IMG/VR virus record: IMGVR_UViG_3300032315_000835
Span: 1 to 28,462 of that record
Length of the DNA: 28,462 nucleotides
From: a virus
Direction: 5' to 3' (one strand)
The notes below the pieces were generated by a model. The model worked only from the letters and a program-made list of their open reading frames with translations, did not search any database and had not been told where the DNA came from. The position numbers and the translations under genes are program-made. Each line of letters opens with the position of its first letter. Position 1 is the stretch's first letter. Below, one piece after another: positions 20,041 to 27,026 of the stretch.

Positions 20041-20113
20041 CATAGTACTCCTTATCACCTTGTGCCTCATATGGTGGGTAGGCTTGGTAACCGTCATCGA
20101 GTGGGTGTTTTAA
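20024..20113 (+). CDS. 29-residue membrane micropeptide
   Basis: GTG at 20024, inside the end of the VRR-NUC gene in another frame, opens a frame that reads VNRLANIVLLITLCLIWWVG then LVTVIEWVF and stops TAA at 20111-20113. There is one basic residue, then about 20 hydrophobic residues with WW and a closing EWVF: a clear single transmembrane helix with N-in topology. The region 20041-20112 would otherwise be empty. There is a weak ribosome site (GAGATACTGAAAA). The function is unknown. Confidence 0.55.
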   Translation: MNRLANIVLLITLCLIWWVGLVTVIEWVF

Positions 20114-20173
20114 TGATTGCCGCGCTTATGACCGACCTAGACTCCGACGCGCCGGAAGGCTCGCGGAGGATCG

Positions 20174-20260
20174 ATGATCAAGAGCGCGGGCAAGATCCAA
20201 TCGCGCGGATTCAACAAGACCCTGCACCGCAAGATGAATGGAAAGGTCGAGGCACGATGA
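20174..20260 (+). CDS. 28-residue basic peptide, tentative
   Basis: ATG at 20174 has an excellent Shine-Dalgarno (GGAGG at 20165-20169, 4 bases before) and the frame ends in an ATGA overlap with the next gene at 20257-20260. The peptide starts MIKSAGKIQSRGFNKTLHRK and is strongly basic. The competing interpretation is that this stretch is the N-terminus of the next protein in another frame, starting at 20113 (MIAALMTDLDSDAPEGSRRI and on). The ribosome site favours the peptide; the evidence is otherwise thin. Confidence 0.42.
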   Translation: MIKSAGKIQSRGFNKTLHRKMNGKVEAR

Positions 20261-20529
20261 CTGAGAAAAAGAAATCAGTATGCGTGGGATGCGCCTTTGC
20301 ATCGTGGGACAAAACGCTTGGGGGCCGCAGACACCCTCACGGCGGTGGCAAATGCCTGTGGAGCGTCACCGTGCCTTTTGCCGAGAGCGTTTCAACTTAC
20401 GCAATGTCGAAAGATGCCCAGGCATCGCGCAAACTGACAATCAGTGGCGGGCGCATTCAATTCTGGGAAAGCCAGTTTCGCATCGGTGAGGTGACTTGCT
20501 TGGTGAAGGCAATGGAGCCCGCCCAGTGA
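20257..20529 (+). CDS. Small cysteine-containing protein (90 aa), possible zinc binder
   Basis: Starting at the ATG at 20257 the product is MTEKKKSVCVGCAFASWDKT and onward, with a CVGC pair (C9, C12), then RHPHGGGKCLWS (C38) and VTCLVK near the end. The arrangement C-x2-C ... H-x-H ... C could bind zinc. An in-frame ATG at 20113 (in a TAATG overlap with the membrane peptide) would add 48 mostly acidic, low-complexity residues, but a rival small frame with a better ribosome site lies there. The gene ends in a GTGA overlap. No family is recognised. Confidence 0.68.
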   Translation: MTEKKKSVCVGCAFASWDKTLGGRRHPHGGGKCLWSVTVPFAESVSTYAMSKDAQASRKLTISGGRIQFWESQFRIGEVTCLVKAMEPAQ

Positions 20530-20903
20530 GTGCAAGTGAAACTATCGCGCGCCTGCGAGAGTTGCGCGCCAAGGCGACGGCGGGGAGACTGCTTGCCCTG
20601 CCAGACAATCCGAAGTCTGACAAAGTTTGGCGCGTGTCTGACGGCGAAGACTTCGTTTGTCAGCTATTCTCAGGGCATGGCGAGTTTGAGAACGCCAAGG
20701 CCAACGCCGCCGCCATCGTCGCCGCGATAAACTCGCTGCCCGCGCTGCTGGAGTGCGCGGAGGCTTTGGAGGACTTGGCCGACATGGTGTCCGAGGCGGG
20801 TCAATACATGACCGCGCAATCCGGCATGACTGCGGCTCGCTTAGGCGAGAGCCGAGACAAAGCCCGCGCCGCGCTCGACGCACTGGCGGGAGGTGGAGAG
20901 TGA
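20526..20903 (+). CDS. Ea22-like early protein (125 aa)
   Basis: GTG at 20526 overlaps the previous stop (GTGA); an ATG 30 bases upstream would overlap the neighbour more and lacks a clear site. The product begins VSASETIARLRELRAKATAG, then KVWRVSDGEDFVCQLFSGHG in a small beta region, then AKANAAAIVAAINSLPALLE, the Ea22-type helix. The C-terminal helices (ALEDLADMVSEAG and onward) are Ala-rich and likely oligomeric. This is a common accessory protein of phages of unknown role. It ends in a GTGA overlap. Confidence 0.75.
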   Translation: MSASETIARLRELRAKATAGRLLALPDNPKSDKVWRVSDGEDFVCQLFSGHGEFENAKANAAAIVAAINSLPALLECAEALEDLADMVSEAGQYMTAQSGMTAARLGESRDKARAALDALAGGGE

Positions 20904-21100
20904 CCATTGAAATTGGATGGTGGGCGCTGCCCGCTGCAACCAGCTTGATCGCGTTCGGATGGTTCTGGTTTTGGGCCGCAAACGACCCGCCGTCATCTGG
21001 ATATGGCAACATCGGACGCGGCTTAGGACAAGGGCTGTTCTTGCTGTGCGCTATCATCGTCACGCTTGTGGCGTGGCTTGTTTATTTCGCGGTGACGTGA
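20900..21100 (+). CDS. Small membrane protein with two transmembrane helices (66 aa)
   Basis: GTG at 20900 has a strong ribosome site (GGGAGGTGGAGA) and overlaps the previous stop. The sequence is MTIEIGWWALPAATSLIAFG WFWFWAAND, a short polar loop (PPSSGYGNIGRGLGQ), and a second hydrophobic stretch GLFLLCAIIVTLVAWLVYFA. Both ends face the same side. The topology would fit a holin, but its place among early genes, far from the lysis genes, makes a host-membrane or exclusion role as likely. The function is unknown. Confidence 0.72.
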   Translation: MTIEIGWWALPAATSLIAFGWFWFWAANDPPSSGYGNIGRGLGQGLFLLCAIIVTLVAWLVYFAVT

Positions 21101-21126
21101 TGACCCACCCCCACGACCGCCCATGA
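21100..21126 (+). CDS. Eight-codon coupling mini-ORF, tentative
   Basis: ATG ACC CAC CCC CAC GAC CGC CCA TGA encodes MTHPHDRP. Its start overlaps the stop of the membrane protein (TGATG) and its stop overlaps the helicase ATG (ATGA). It may only serve to hand ribosomes from one gene to the next; the peptide itself need not have a role. No other gene fits in the 22 bases between. Confidence 0.35.
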   Translation: MTHPHDRP

Positions 21127-22412
21127 TCGTTACGCTTCGCCCCTACCAAACCGACGCGGTCAACTTCTTGCGCGGCCGCGACCGCGCGATGGTGCTGGCC
21201 AAGGTCGGCGCGGGCAAAACGCTCATCGCGCTGTCCGCCATGCAGGCGCGTCCTGACGTCAGGCGCTGGCTGGTGCTGGCACCCAAGCGCGTCTGCGAGG
21301 AGGTGTGGGCGCAGGAGCGCGCCAAGTGGGGCATCCCGTTGTCCATGGCGATAGCGACAGGGACGCCGGCGGCGCGAGCCAGGGCCTTCGCGGCGAACGC
21401 GCGCGTCACCGTCACGAACTATGATAACATACAGTCCCTCCCTGACCTGTCCGCGTATGACGGCGTCGTGTTTGACGAGCTTACGCGCCTTAAGGATCCC
21501 GGCGGCAAGCGGTTCAAGGCTCTGGACAAGGCCATAGACCACGTCCGGGTGCGCTGGGGCATGACAGGGTCGTTCACGTCCAACGGCCTGGAAGACATAT
21601 TCGGGCAGTGCAAGATCGTGGACAAGAGCCTGCTCGGCCGTACGAAGGGGGCGTTCATCCAGCAGTACTTCTTCGTCGTCAACCGCGACTGGGGCGATTA
21701 CGAGCCGCGCCCCGGCGCGCTGGCGGCCGTCATGGAACGTATCAAACCCGCGACCTACCTGCTGGAGAACAAGGACTACGCCGACACGTTGCCGCCGCTG
21801 CACACGGTGCAGCTGCCGTGTACGCTGGCGTCGCGCACGCCCTACGATGACATGCGTAAGACTTACGTGACCCAGTTCGCCAATGGAACAGAGGTCAGCG
21901 CCCTGTCGGCCAGCGCGGCCGCGCAGAAGCTGTGCCAGATGGCAAGCGGCTTCGTGTATTCGTCTGCCGCGCCGGTCTGGTATTCGTCGCACAAGTTTGA
22001 CCGGCTGGACGAACTGCTCGACGAGAACCAGCAGGAGAACACGATAGTCGTGTACAACTATAAAGAGGAACTGGCAGAGCTACAGCGGCGTTACCCGCAC
22101 CTGAGAGAGATATACAGCCCTAACGCCGTCAACGACTGGAACGCGAGCAAGATCAGGCTGCTGGCCCTGCACCCGATGTCCGCCGGCCACGGCCTCAACC
22201 TGCAATATGGCGGGGCGACGCTGGTCTTCCTGTCGCTGCCCTGGTCGCTGGAGATGTACGAGCAGACGATAGGCCGGTTGCACAGGGGAGGGCAGACACG
22301 CCCCGTGTGGGTTTATGCCATGATAACAGACAAGACTATTGATGAACGTATCTGGACCGCGCTACAGGATAAGCGATCAGTTTCTGACGCGGCGGTTGAT
22401 GAACTCAGATGA
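21123..22412 (+). CDS. SNF2-like superfamily 2 helicase/ATPase
   Basis: The product has 429 residues. Motif I LAKVGAGKT (25-33), motif II VVFDELT with D118-E119 (a DELT box), a motif III region MTGSFTSN (147-154) where most SNF2 proteins have TGTPxxN, motif V HPMSAGHGLNLQYGG, and motif VI QTIGRLHRGGQTRPV with the arginine fingers. Both RecA-like lobes are present, and the length is normal for compact phage SNF2-type helicases. It may remodel DNA-protein complexes or aid recombination-dependent replication with the nucleases at 17905 and 19750. The ATG overlaps the mini-ORF stop, and the gene is followed by an ATGA-overlapped small gene. Confidence 0.92.
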   Translation: MIVTLRPYQTDAVNFLRGRDRAMVLAKVGAGKTLIALSAMQARPDVRRWLVLAPKRVCEEVWAQERAKWGIPLSMAIATGTPAARARAFAANARVTVTNYDNIQSLPDLSAYDGVVFDELTRLKDPGGKRFKALDKAIDHVRVRWGMTGSFTSNGLEDIFGQCKIVDKSLLGRTKGAFIQQYFFVVNRDWGDYEPRPGALAAVMERIKPATYLLENKDYADTLPPLHTVQLPCTLASRTPYDDMRKTYVTQFANGTEVSALSASAAAQKLCQMASGFVYSSAAPVWYSSHKFDRLDELLDENQQENTIVVYNYKEELAELQRRYPHLREIYSPNAVNDWNASKIRLLALHPMSAGHGLNLQYGGATLVFLSLPWSLEMYEQTIGRLHRGGQTRPVWVYAMITDKTIDERIWTALQDKRSVSDAAVDELR

Positions 22413-22603
22413 AACGCATTCACTGGCGGTGGTTAAACACGGATCTTCATACTCTGAACGAAGAGCAGATATTAAGGCTGCTCCACATGGAAGTTGATTA
22501 CGAGAAGCGCCGCGACATCGTCATACGCCTGCACCAGCGTTACTGCGCCATACGCGCCAAGCGTGAGCGTGCCGAGTGGCTACGGCAGATCACAGAGTAC
22601 TAG
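22409..22603 (+). CDS. Small basic protein (64 aa) after the helicase
   Basis: The ATG overlaps the helicase stop (ATGA). The product starts MKRIHWRWLNTDLHTLNEEQ, followed by helices ILRLLHMEVDYEKRRDIVIR and LHQRYCAIRAKRERAEWLRQ. It is very rich in Arg/Lys and Glu, all-helical, with a single cysteine. It is likely a helix-hairpin or coiled protein; a helper of the helicase or a regulator are both possible. I recognise no family. It is the last gene of the rightward operon; the end overlaps the opposing o-spanin-like frame by 24 bases. Confidence 0.72.
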   Translation: MKRIHWRWLNTDLHTLNEEQILRLLHMEVDYEKRRDIVIRLHQRYCAIRAKRERAEWLRQITEY

Positions 22604-22608
22604 CCACT
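22575..22608. other. Inverted repeat at the second convergent junction
   Basis: AGTGGCTA (22575-22582) and TAGCCACT (22601-22608) form an 8-base stem with an 18-base loop across the meeting point of the rightward operon and the leftward lysis genes. There is no T-run. It could be a weak bidirectional end signal or chance. Confidence 0.3.
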
Positions 22609-22801
22609 TAGCGTTGTTGGGCTCGATCTGCGCGACCGTCTCGGCCGTGTCCTTAACGCTGTCGTAGGAGACAGGCTCATAGAGGGTGCAGAAGTCAGCT
22701 TGCGGGCGGACGGGCTCGGTCAAAACGTGAGCGCACGCGCTCGATAACAGCAGGATCGGCACTGGCATCAGCTGCCACAGCTTCGGTTGCTTTTGCATCA
22801 T
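22580..22801 (-). CDS. Putative outer-membrane spanin (lipoprotein-like, embedded start)
   Basis: This frame of about 72-73 residues begins inside the upstream 72-aa gene in another frame, the Rz/Rz1-type nested arrangement. From MMQKQPKLWQLMPVPILLLS the hydrophobic stretch ends SSACAH, a lipoprotein-like cleavage site. The residue at -3 is Ser rather than the usual Leu/Val, so the lipobox is imperfect. The mature part is short and Pro/Tyr containing (EPVRPQADFCTLYEPVSYDS). Start choice between two adjacent ATGs (22801, 22798) or an earlier one at 22855 is uncertain. The role, by inference, is fusion of the outer membrane with the inner-membrane partner at lysis. Confidence 0.6.
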   Translation of the reverse strand: MMQKQPKLWQLMPVPILLLSSACAHVLTEPVRPQADFCTLYEPVSYDSVKDTAETVAQIEPNNAKWLVLCDLP

Positions 22802-22913
22802 CCTCGGCTTTCTTGACGGCGTCCTGGCGTCCCTCGTTGCGTAGCTTCTCTTCATGCCACAGCCTGAAAGCGCTGGCGATGATCGCAACGAGGTTTAACA
22901 GGAACGTCCACAT
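22695..22913 (-). CDS. Putative inner-membrane spanin / membrane-anchored lysis protein
   Basis: The product has 72 residues, MWTFLLNLVAIIASAFRLWH followed by charged helical EEKLRNEGRQDAVKKAEDDA and an Ala-rich helix. It has an N-terminal membrane helix and a periplasmic-type helical tail, as in small inner-membrane spanins, and the next gene is nested in its 3' part. It is shorter than most i-spanins (about 100-150), so the 99-aa protein at 23080 is a rival for this role. The ATG overlaps the holin stop (TGATG). Confidence 0.6.
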   Translation of the reverse strand: MWTFLLNLVAIIASAFRLWHEEKLRNEGRQDAVKKAEDDAKATEAVAADASADPAVIERVRSRFDRARPPAS

Positions 22914-23077
22914 CAGGACGGCTTTTTCTTGGACCAGACGGACCAGACAGCGACGCCGAGCGTCACAAGCGCGCCAGCGACCTGCGTGAGAAGATCGGCG
23001 CTGAACACCGCACCGCCGCCGGCAGCGGCAAGCACGGCACGAACGATGCCGGTAAGTTGTTCAGGTGTCAGTCCCAT
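22913..23077 (-). CDS. Holin, Pam3-gp28-like
   Basis: The product has 54 residues, MGLTPEQLTGIVRAVLAAAG followed by GGAVFSADLLTQVAGALVTL and GVAVWSVWSKKKPS. The opening 'xPEQxTGIxRAxLAAxGG', the TM-like GALVTLGVAVWSVWS and the KKK tail match the Pam3-gp28 family of putative holins as I know it. It would form membrane lesions that release the M15 endolysin from 8182. An excellent ribosome site (AAGGAG, 6 bases from ATG) fits high late expression. It sits just before the spanin-like genes; the stop overlaps the next ATG. Confidence 0.85.
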   Translation of the reverse strand: MGLTPEQLTGIVRAVLAAAGGGAVFSADLLTQVAGALVTLGVAVWSVWSKKKPS

Positions 23078-23079
23078 GG

Positions 23080-23379
23080 CTATCTCCTTGATCTGGTTTC
23101 GAGGTCGGTTAAGCGGGTAGTGAGGTTATTGAGCAGGGCATCACGCAGCTGCCAGTCCTTGGCTGCGTCGCGGGCAGTATAAAGCAGTTCCGTGTTGTTG
23201 TTAAGCTGGCGCTCCAGGTTAGCGAGGCGCTCTGACATGGTGGCCAGCTTGACGGTGCTGTCCTGCACCGTCAGCCCAAACCAGCCGGTGACGGCCGCCA
23301 GGATAGTCAAAGCGATGGACTGGAAGTGACGCTCCAGCGCCCGCGCGTCGAGGCCCTGCGGTTCCTGCTCAGCGGTCAT
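23080..23379 (-). CDS. Membrane-anchored coiled-coil protein (99 aa), possible i-spanin
   Basis: A polar N-terminus (MTAEQEPQGLDARALERHFQ) is followed by one hydrophobic segment SIALTILAAVTGWFGLTVQ and then a long coiled coil (SERLANLERQLNNNTELLYT, RDALLNNLTTRLTDLETRSR). This is the topology of an inner-membrane spanin, or of the small tail/holin-linked proteins often found before Pam3-gp28 holins. The ATG overlaps the previous stop (ATGA), and the holin follows two bases after the stop. Confidence 0.7.
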   Translation of the reverse strand: MTAEQEPQGLDARALERHFQSIALTILAAVTGWFGLTVQDSTVKLATMSERLANLERQLNNNTELLYTARDAAKDWQLRDALLNNLTTRLTDLETRSRR

Positions 23380-25535
23380 TTTTTGGATCCTTGTTCTGCC
23401 GCGTAACGCGCTTCGTGGAAATTTGCGATCTCGTCTGCAAGGTCAAGCACGTCGGAATAGCCTTCCTGCCCCGCGCTAAACAACGTGTTGTACAGCTGAG
23501 ATATCTCGGAGAGTTTGTACTTCTTGGCGTACTGAGGATCGGCGAGGATGTCGCGCGCGACCCGCGCCATCCGCTGGACTTCTTTAACGTCCTTAGGCGT
23601 TTCGAGAATGACCTGTTTTTCCTTAGGCTTGGCCCGCTCGCGCTCCAGACGCTTGGTTTCCGTCTCGTCTTCTCTGGCGGCTGACACGCCGGTGCCGGCT
23701 AGCGTAGCCAATCCAGTCCGCGACGTCGGAGGCTTAGGCGGCATAGCGCCTGTCTTAAGAAACTCGCCCAACCGGTTAAGACTTGTTTCCGACGACACGT
23801 TTGCTGCCTGCCGGGCGGCGGAAGTACCGCCGCCAACGACGCCGCCAATAACCGGGCCAAGTATGGCGGGGGGAAAGAACGGCGCGGTCAGACCGGCACC
23901 CATACCCCCAAACGTAAAGATCTGTCCTAGTTTACCCCGCAAGCCTGCGGACCCCGGAGAGAAGCTGCCGATGGTGCGGAGTATGTTTTGAGGGATGTCT
24001 CCCTGGATGGCGGCCAGCACGGCCGCGCGTTGTTCCGGCGTAGCAAACCGCGCGAACTCCGCGTTTTTAGCCAGAGTTCTCAAGTTGTTTTGTATGGCTC
24101 TGGATGGATCTACGCCGTTAGCTATGTCGGCAGCAATTTTATCCAGCACAGGGTCAAACTGCTCCGCACGATAGACCCGTTGCGATGCCTCCGTAGCCTG
24201 GACGCGCAGTGCGTTTTGTGCCGCAACATCCTGCTGCGCTTGCGCTATTTCCGCCGGCGTTCTGGCTGCTTTAACATTAGCGGATTTGGTCGGGTCGGCC
24301 ATGAAATCGTCAACCATGCGTCTGAACTCGCCAGCCAGAACCGGCATACGTCCAGATGTAGCTGAGTTTTCAAACGTATCTATAAGTTCCAGAAGCTGCC
24401 TGGGGCCTGACAGATTGGCAGTACCCGTTTTTAACAGCGCGCGGATCTGCGTAAGTGCGGCTTTAAGTTCAGGCGGGGCGCTGGCCAAACCGGGTATGAG
24501 ACCCGTGTTAGCGCGCGTTTCGAAATCTTTAAGGAGCCTTCTTACGTCGGCTTTATCATAACGGACGCCGGTAGATTCCATATCGCTATAAAGTTGATTG
24601 CGTTGTGTTCTGGCTTGTTGCGTCAGCTGTACCTGATCCGGCCGCATATTCGGTACGCCGCCTCTACGCATGGCGTTGACGCCCGCTGCCGCCCCGCCAA
24701 GGCTGCCAGCGCCAGCCAACTCTGCCAGTAACTGCACCGGTGCAGGGGCGTTGGCTTCCCGCGCTAATTGACCGCCAACCCCAGCGCCTATACCGGAAGC
24801 CACATTAACGCCGGTCGATCCGCCGCCCATGGTCTCAAGAACGCCCCGCGACAACGTATTGGGCCGGGTAAGCGCGTTAGCGGCTTGTTTAGCAAGGCCT
24901 GTGCCGCCCAGTGTTCCCCCGGCGACGTCTATGCCGCTGAACAATACACGCTGTCCTGGTGTTTGTGGCGGCGCGATGAAATCTGGCGCAACGGAAGTCA
25001 TTGCGTTGCGTATCATTTGCGACGGGGTATCTACGCGGGGCGCACCAAAAGGCGTACCCGCCAAGTTATACAGGCCGACACCCAGATCGCTAAGCGCAAG
25101 CGCACCCATGCCTGCAAGAGACCCGCCGGGGCCGCCGAAGGGAGCGCCGGCTGCTGCTGCCGTTAGGTACGGAGCCATGGCATAGCTTGCGGTTCGTCCA
25201 AAGCCTTCAAGCGTATCCTGCGGCTTTTCAAACTCAGGGTTCTCTACGTACATGCCTCCCGGCGTACGCATCAGGTTAGACGGCGGCGCGATACCCATGC
25301 CGGTTGGTATGTATTGAAACTCGTTTTTCCTGTTTGCAAACCGCTGGTTAACGTTGCGCGTGCTTTCCTGCATCGCGGTCGTTATGGGGTTGGGTGCGTT
25401 AGGATTAGGCGCAGCGGGAGCTTTAGACGCGCGGCGTTTGTTAAGCAGATCAGCAAATATTTGCGCGGATTTGGTGTCGCCAGCTTTATCAGCAGCAACA
25501 ATCGCACCTATGAGTTTCTGCTCTTCAGGATCCAT
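23376..25535 (-). CDS. Large internal virion / DNA-ejection protein candidate (719 aa)
   Basis: The start is MDPEEQKLIGAIVAADKAGD. Long Gly/Ala-rich hydrophobic regions (about residues 110-165 and 195-290, again about 545-585) could insert in membranes. A helical charged centre (MRPDQVQLTQQARTQRNQLY, DKADVRRLLKDFETRANTGL) and a charged C-terminal quarter rich in Lys/Glu (ETKRLERERAKPKEKQ) complete it. This composition is what ejected inner-core proteins of podoviruses show. The ATG overlaps the upstream stop (TAATG). It lies in a run with two other ejection-type genes and just before the lysis genes. No peptidase motif is seen. The family is not recognised; the role is inferred. Confidence 0.7.
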   Translation of the reverse strand: MDPEEQKLIGAIVAADKAGDTKSAQIFADLLNKRRASKAPAAPNPNAPNPITTAMQESTRNVNQRFANRKNEFQYIPTGMGIAPPSNLMRTPGGMYVENPEFEKPQDTLEGFGRTASYAMAPYLTAAAAGAPFGGPGGSLAGMGALALSDLGVGLYNLAGTPFGAPRVDTPSQMIRNAMTSVAPDFIAPPQTPGQRVLFSGIDVAGGTLGGTGLAKQAANALTRPNTLSRGVLETMGGGSTGVNVASGIGAGVGGQLAREANAPAPVQLLAELAGAGSLGGAAAGVNAMRRGGVPNMRPDQVQLTQQARTQRNQLYSDMESTGVRYDKADVRRLLKDFETRANTGLIPGLASAPPELKAALTQIRALLKTGTANLSGPRQLLELIDTFENSATSGRMPVLAGEFRRMVDDFMADPTKSANVKAARTPAEIAQAQQDVAAQNALRVQATEASQRVYRAEQFDPVLDKIAADIANGVDPSRAIQNNLRTLAKNAEFARFATPEQRAAVLAAIQGDIPQNILRTIGSFSPGSAGLRGKLGQIFTFGGMGAGLTAPFFPPAILGPVIGGVVGGGTSAARQAANVSSETSLNRLGEFLKTGAMPPKPPTSRTGLATLAGTGVSAAREDETETKRLERERAKPKEKQVILETPKDVKEVQRMARVARDILADPQYAKKYKLSEISQLYNTLFSAGQEGYSDVLDLADEIANFHEARYAAEQGSKK

Positions 25536-27013
25536 TACTGTATCACACCAAATTTCCTAAGAGCGGCGTCTGCTTCTTTAGGCGTATAGCTAAGCGCGGG
25601 CGGGGGAGCGCGCGTAACCGTGCCCTGTCCAGGAGGCGTCGGAACGGTGAGGTTTGTACCGGACAGCGTACGAGGCGCGGTCGTTGCGCCCGCGCTTCCT
25701 CTGCCCGTAAACGGGTCATAACCGTCGTCGGGAAGATACGCTACGCGGCGCATAACGTTTGTAAACTCTTCAAACGCGGCTAAGCGGTCAGCGACTGTTT
25801 TGTTGGGGTCTTTTATGTCACCAGACAGCCTGTCGATAAGCTGTACGTCGATGTTAGACACGCCGCTGCCCAGTTTGCCCTGAAGCGCCGCAAACGTTAG
25901 CTGCGACATTATAACTTCAAGTCGAGCAAGAGCTTGTTTTGTTGTGTCGGGCACGCCGGCAGCAGCCTTAACATCTGCAATTGTTTTAGCACCCAAGCCG
26001 CTAGGCGAGCTTCTTATGGTGTTCAGGAGGTTGTCAAAGTCTTTTGTGCCGTAACCAACGCTGCGAAGAACGCTTCTTGACTTCATTGCAGACTCGGCTT
26101 CCTGCAACGGAACGTCGTTAAGACCTGAAGCGTCAACTCTGTAACCGTCTTTTCCTTTTACGGCTTCAGGAGCCGCGTTCGGTGCACTGAATGTCGGGGC
26201 CACGATTTGACCCTGCGCGTTTTCAAACATGCCCGGCATACCCGGTACAGGCTCCAGTTCTTTAAGCTGCAACAACATGTCCTGATTAATTTTTGCAAGG
26301 TCAGCGTTAAGCTTGCGATTTGCAATGGCGAGATCTTCTTTGTCTTTATCCGACAGTTCTTTAGGCGTGCGGAAGATAATTTCTGGCGCTCGTCCGCTGC
26401 CAGGAACAGCGGGTGCTGCTACGATCAGTTCTTCCTGGCCTGTGCCGACATTTGTAAATTGTTGCTTAAGCTGGTCTTCTACCGGCAGCAATTTACGCAA
26501 AGTAGAAACCTGCCAATCGCGGAACCCCGTAGGGCCGGCGGCCATGGCTTGTTTAAGCGATTGACGTACGGCAGCGGCTTTTTGAGGGTCGAGACCTTTT
26601 CTCTCTTCCATTGCTATATTTGCCCACGCTTGAAGCGGGTTATCAAAAGAAGCTATTGTTTGCAGAGATTTGGTGTTAGTAGCCGACGACGTTTCCAAAG
26701 CTGCTTTAGTAGCGGCTTGCTCCGCTGCCCGCACGTCAAAAATGCTTTTTGCCAAGGCAGGCCCTTGCGTAGGAGCCAGTCTGCCAAGCTCGCCAATAAG
26801 GTTAGGATTCTGGGCGTTAAAGCCTGGGCTGGACATGTAGTTTCGCACAGCGTCAATATCGCGCTCTTCACGCTGGCGCTGTGCCAGCAAGGCGAGGTTG
26901 TTCTGCTCCGCAGCTTGGCTTTGCCGCACGTTAGCGAATTGGCCAGCCATCTCCAGAAAGTTAGGCATCTGGACCGGCTGGACGCCGAGAGCTATGCGAG
27001 GGTCAATGGGCAT
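25535..27013 (-). CDS. Internal virion / DNA-ejection protein candidate (492 aa)
   Basis: The product has 492 residues starting MPIDPRIALGVQPVQMPNFL, with an N-terminal helix NVRQSQAAEQNNLALLAQRQ typical of internal virion proteins. The middle is long, Gln/Ala/Lys-rich helical, with Pro-rich linkers (VAAPAVPGSGRAPEIIF). The C-terminus has a folded helical part (AKTIADVKAAAGVPDTTKQA, QLIDRLSGDIKDPNKTVADR) and then a Thr/Pro-rich tail before a closing SYTPKEADAALRKFGVIQ. The context, between the DNA-transfer protein and the 719-aa protein, suggests a component delivered with the DNA. The family is not named. Confidence 0.7.
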   Translation of the reverse strand: MPIDPRIALGVQPVQMPNFLEMAGQFANVRQSQAAEQNNLALLAQRQREERDIDAVRNYMSSPGFNAQNPNLIGELGRLAPTQGPALAKSIFDVRAAEQAATKAALETSSATNTKSLQTIASFDNPLQAWANIAMEERKGLDPQKAAAVRQSLKQAMAAGPTGFRDWQVSTLRKLLPVEDQLKQQFTNVGTGQEELIVAAPAVPGSGRAPEIIFRTPKELSDKDKEDLAIANRKLNADLAKINQDMLLQLKELEPVPGMPGMFENAQGQIVAPTFSAPNAAPEAVKGKDGYRVDASGLNDVPLQEAESAMKSRSVLRSVGYGTKDFDNLLNTIRSSPSGLGAKTIADVKAAAGVPDTTKQALARLEVIMSQLTFAALQGKLGSGVSNIDVQLIDRLSGDIKDPNKTVADRLAAFEEFTNVMRRVAYLPDDGYDPFTGRGSAGATTAPRTLSGTNLTVPTPPGQGTVTRAPPPALSYTPKEADAALRKFGVIQ

Positions 27014-27026
27014 GAGTTATGTTCCG

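Noticed and set aside
21060-21992. Minus-strand open frame (310 codons) opposite the SNF2-like helicase
   Set aside because: Arg/His/Gly-rich shadow of a gene whose helicase motifs are complete.
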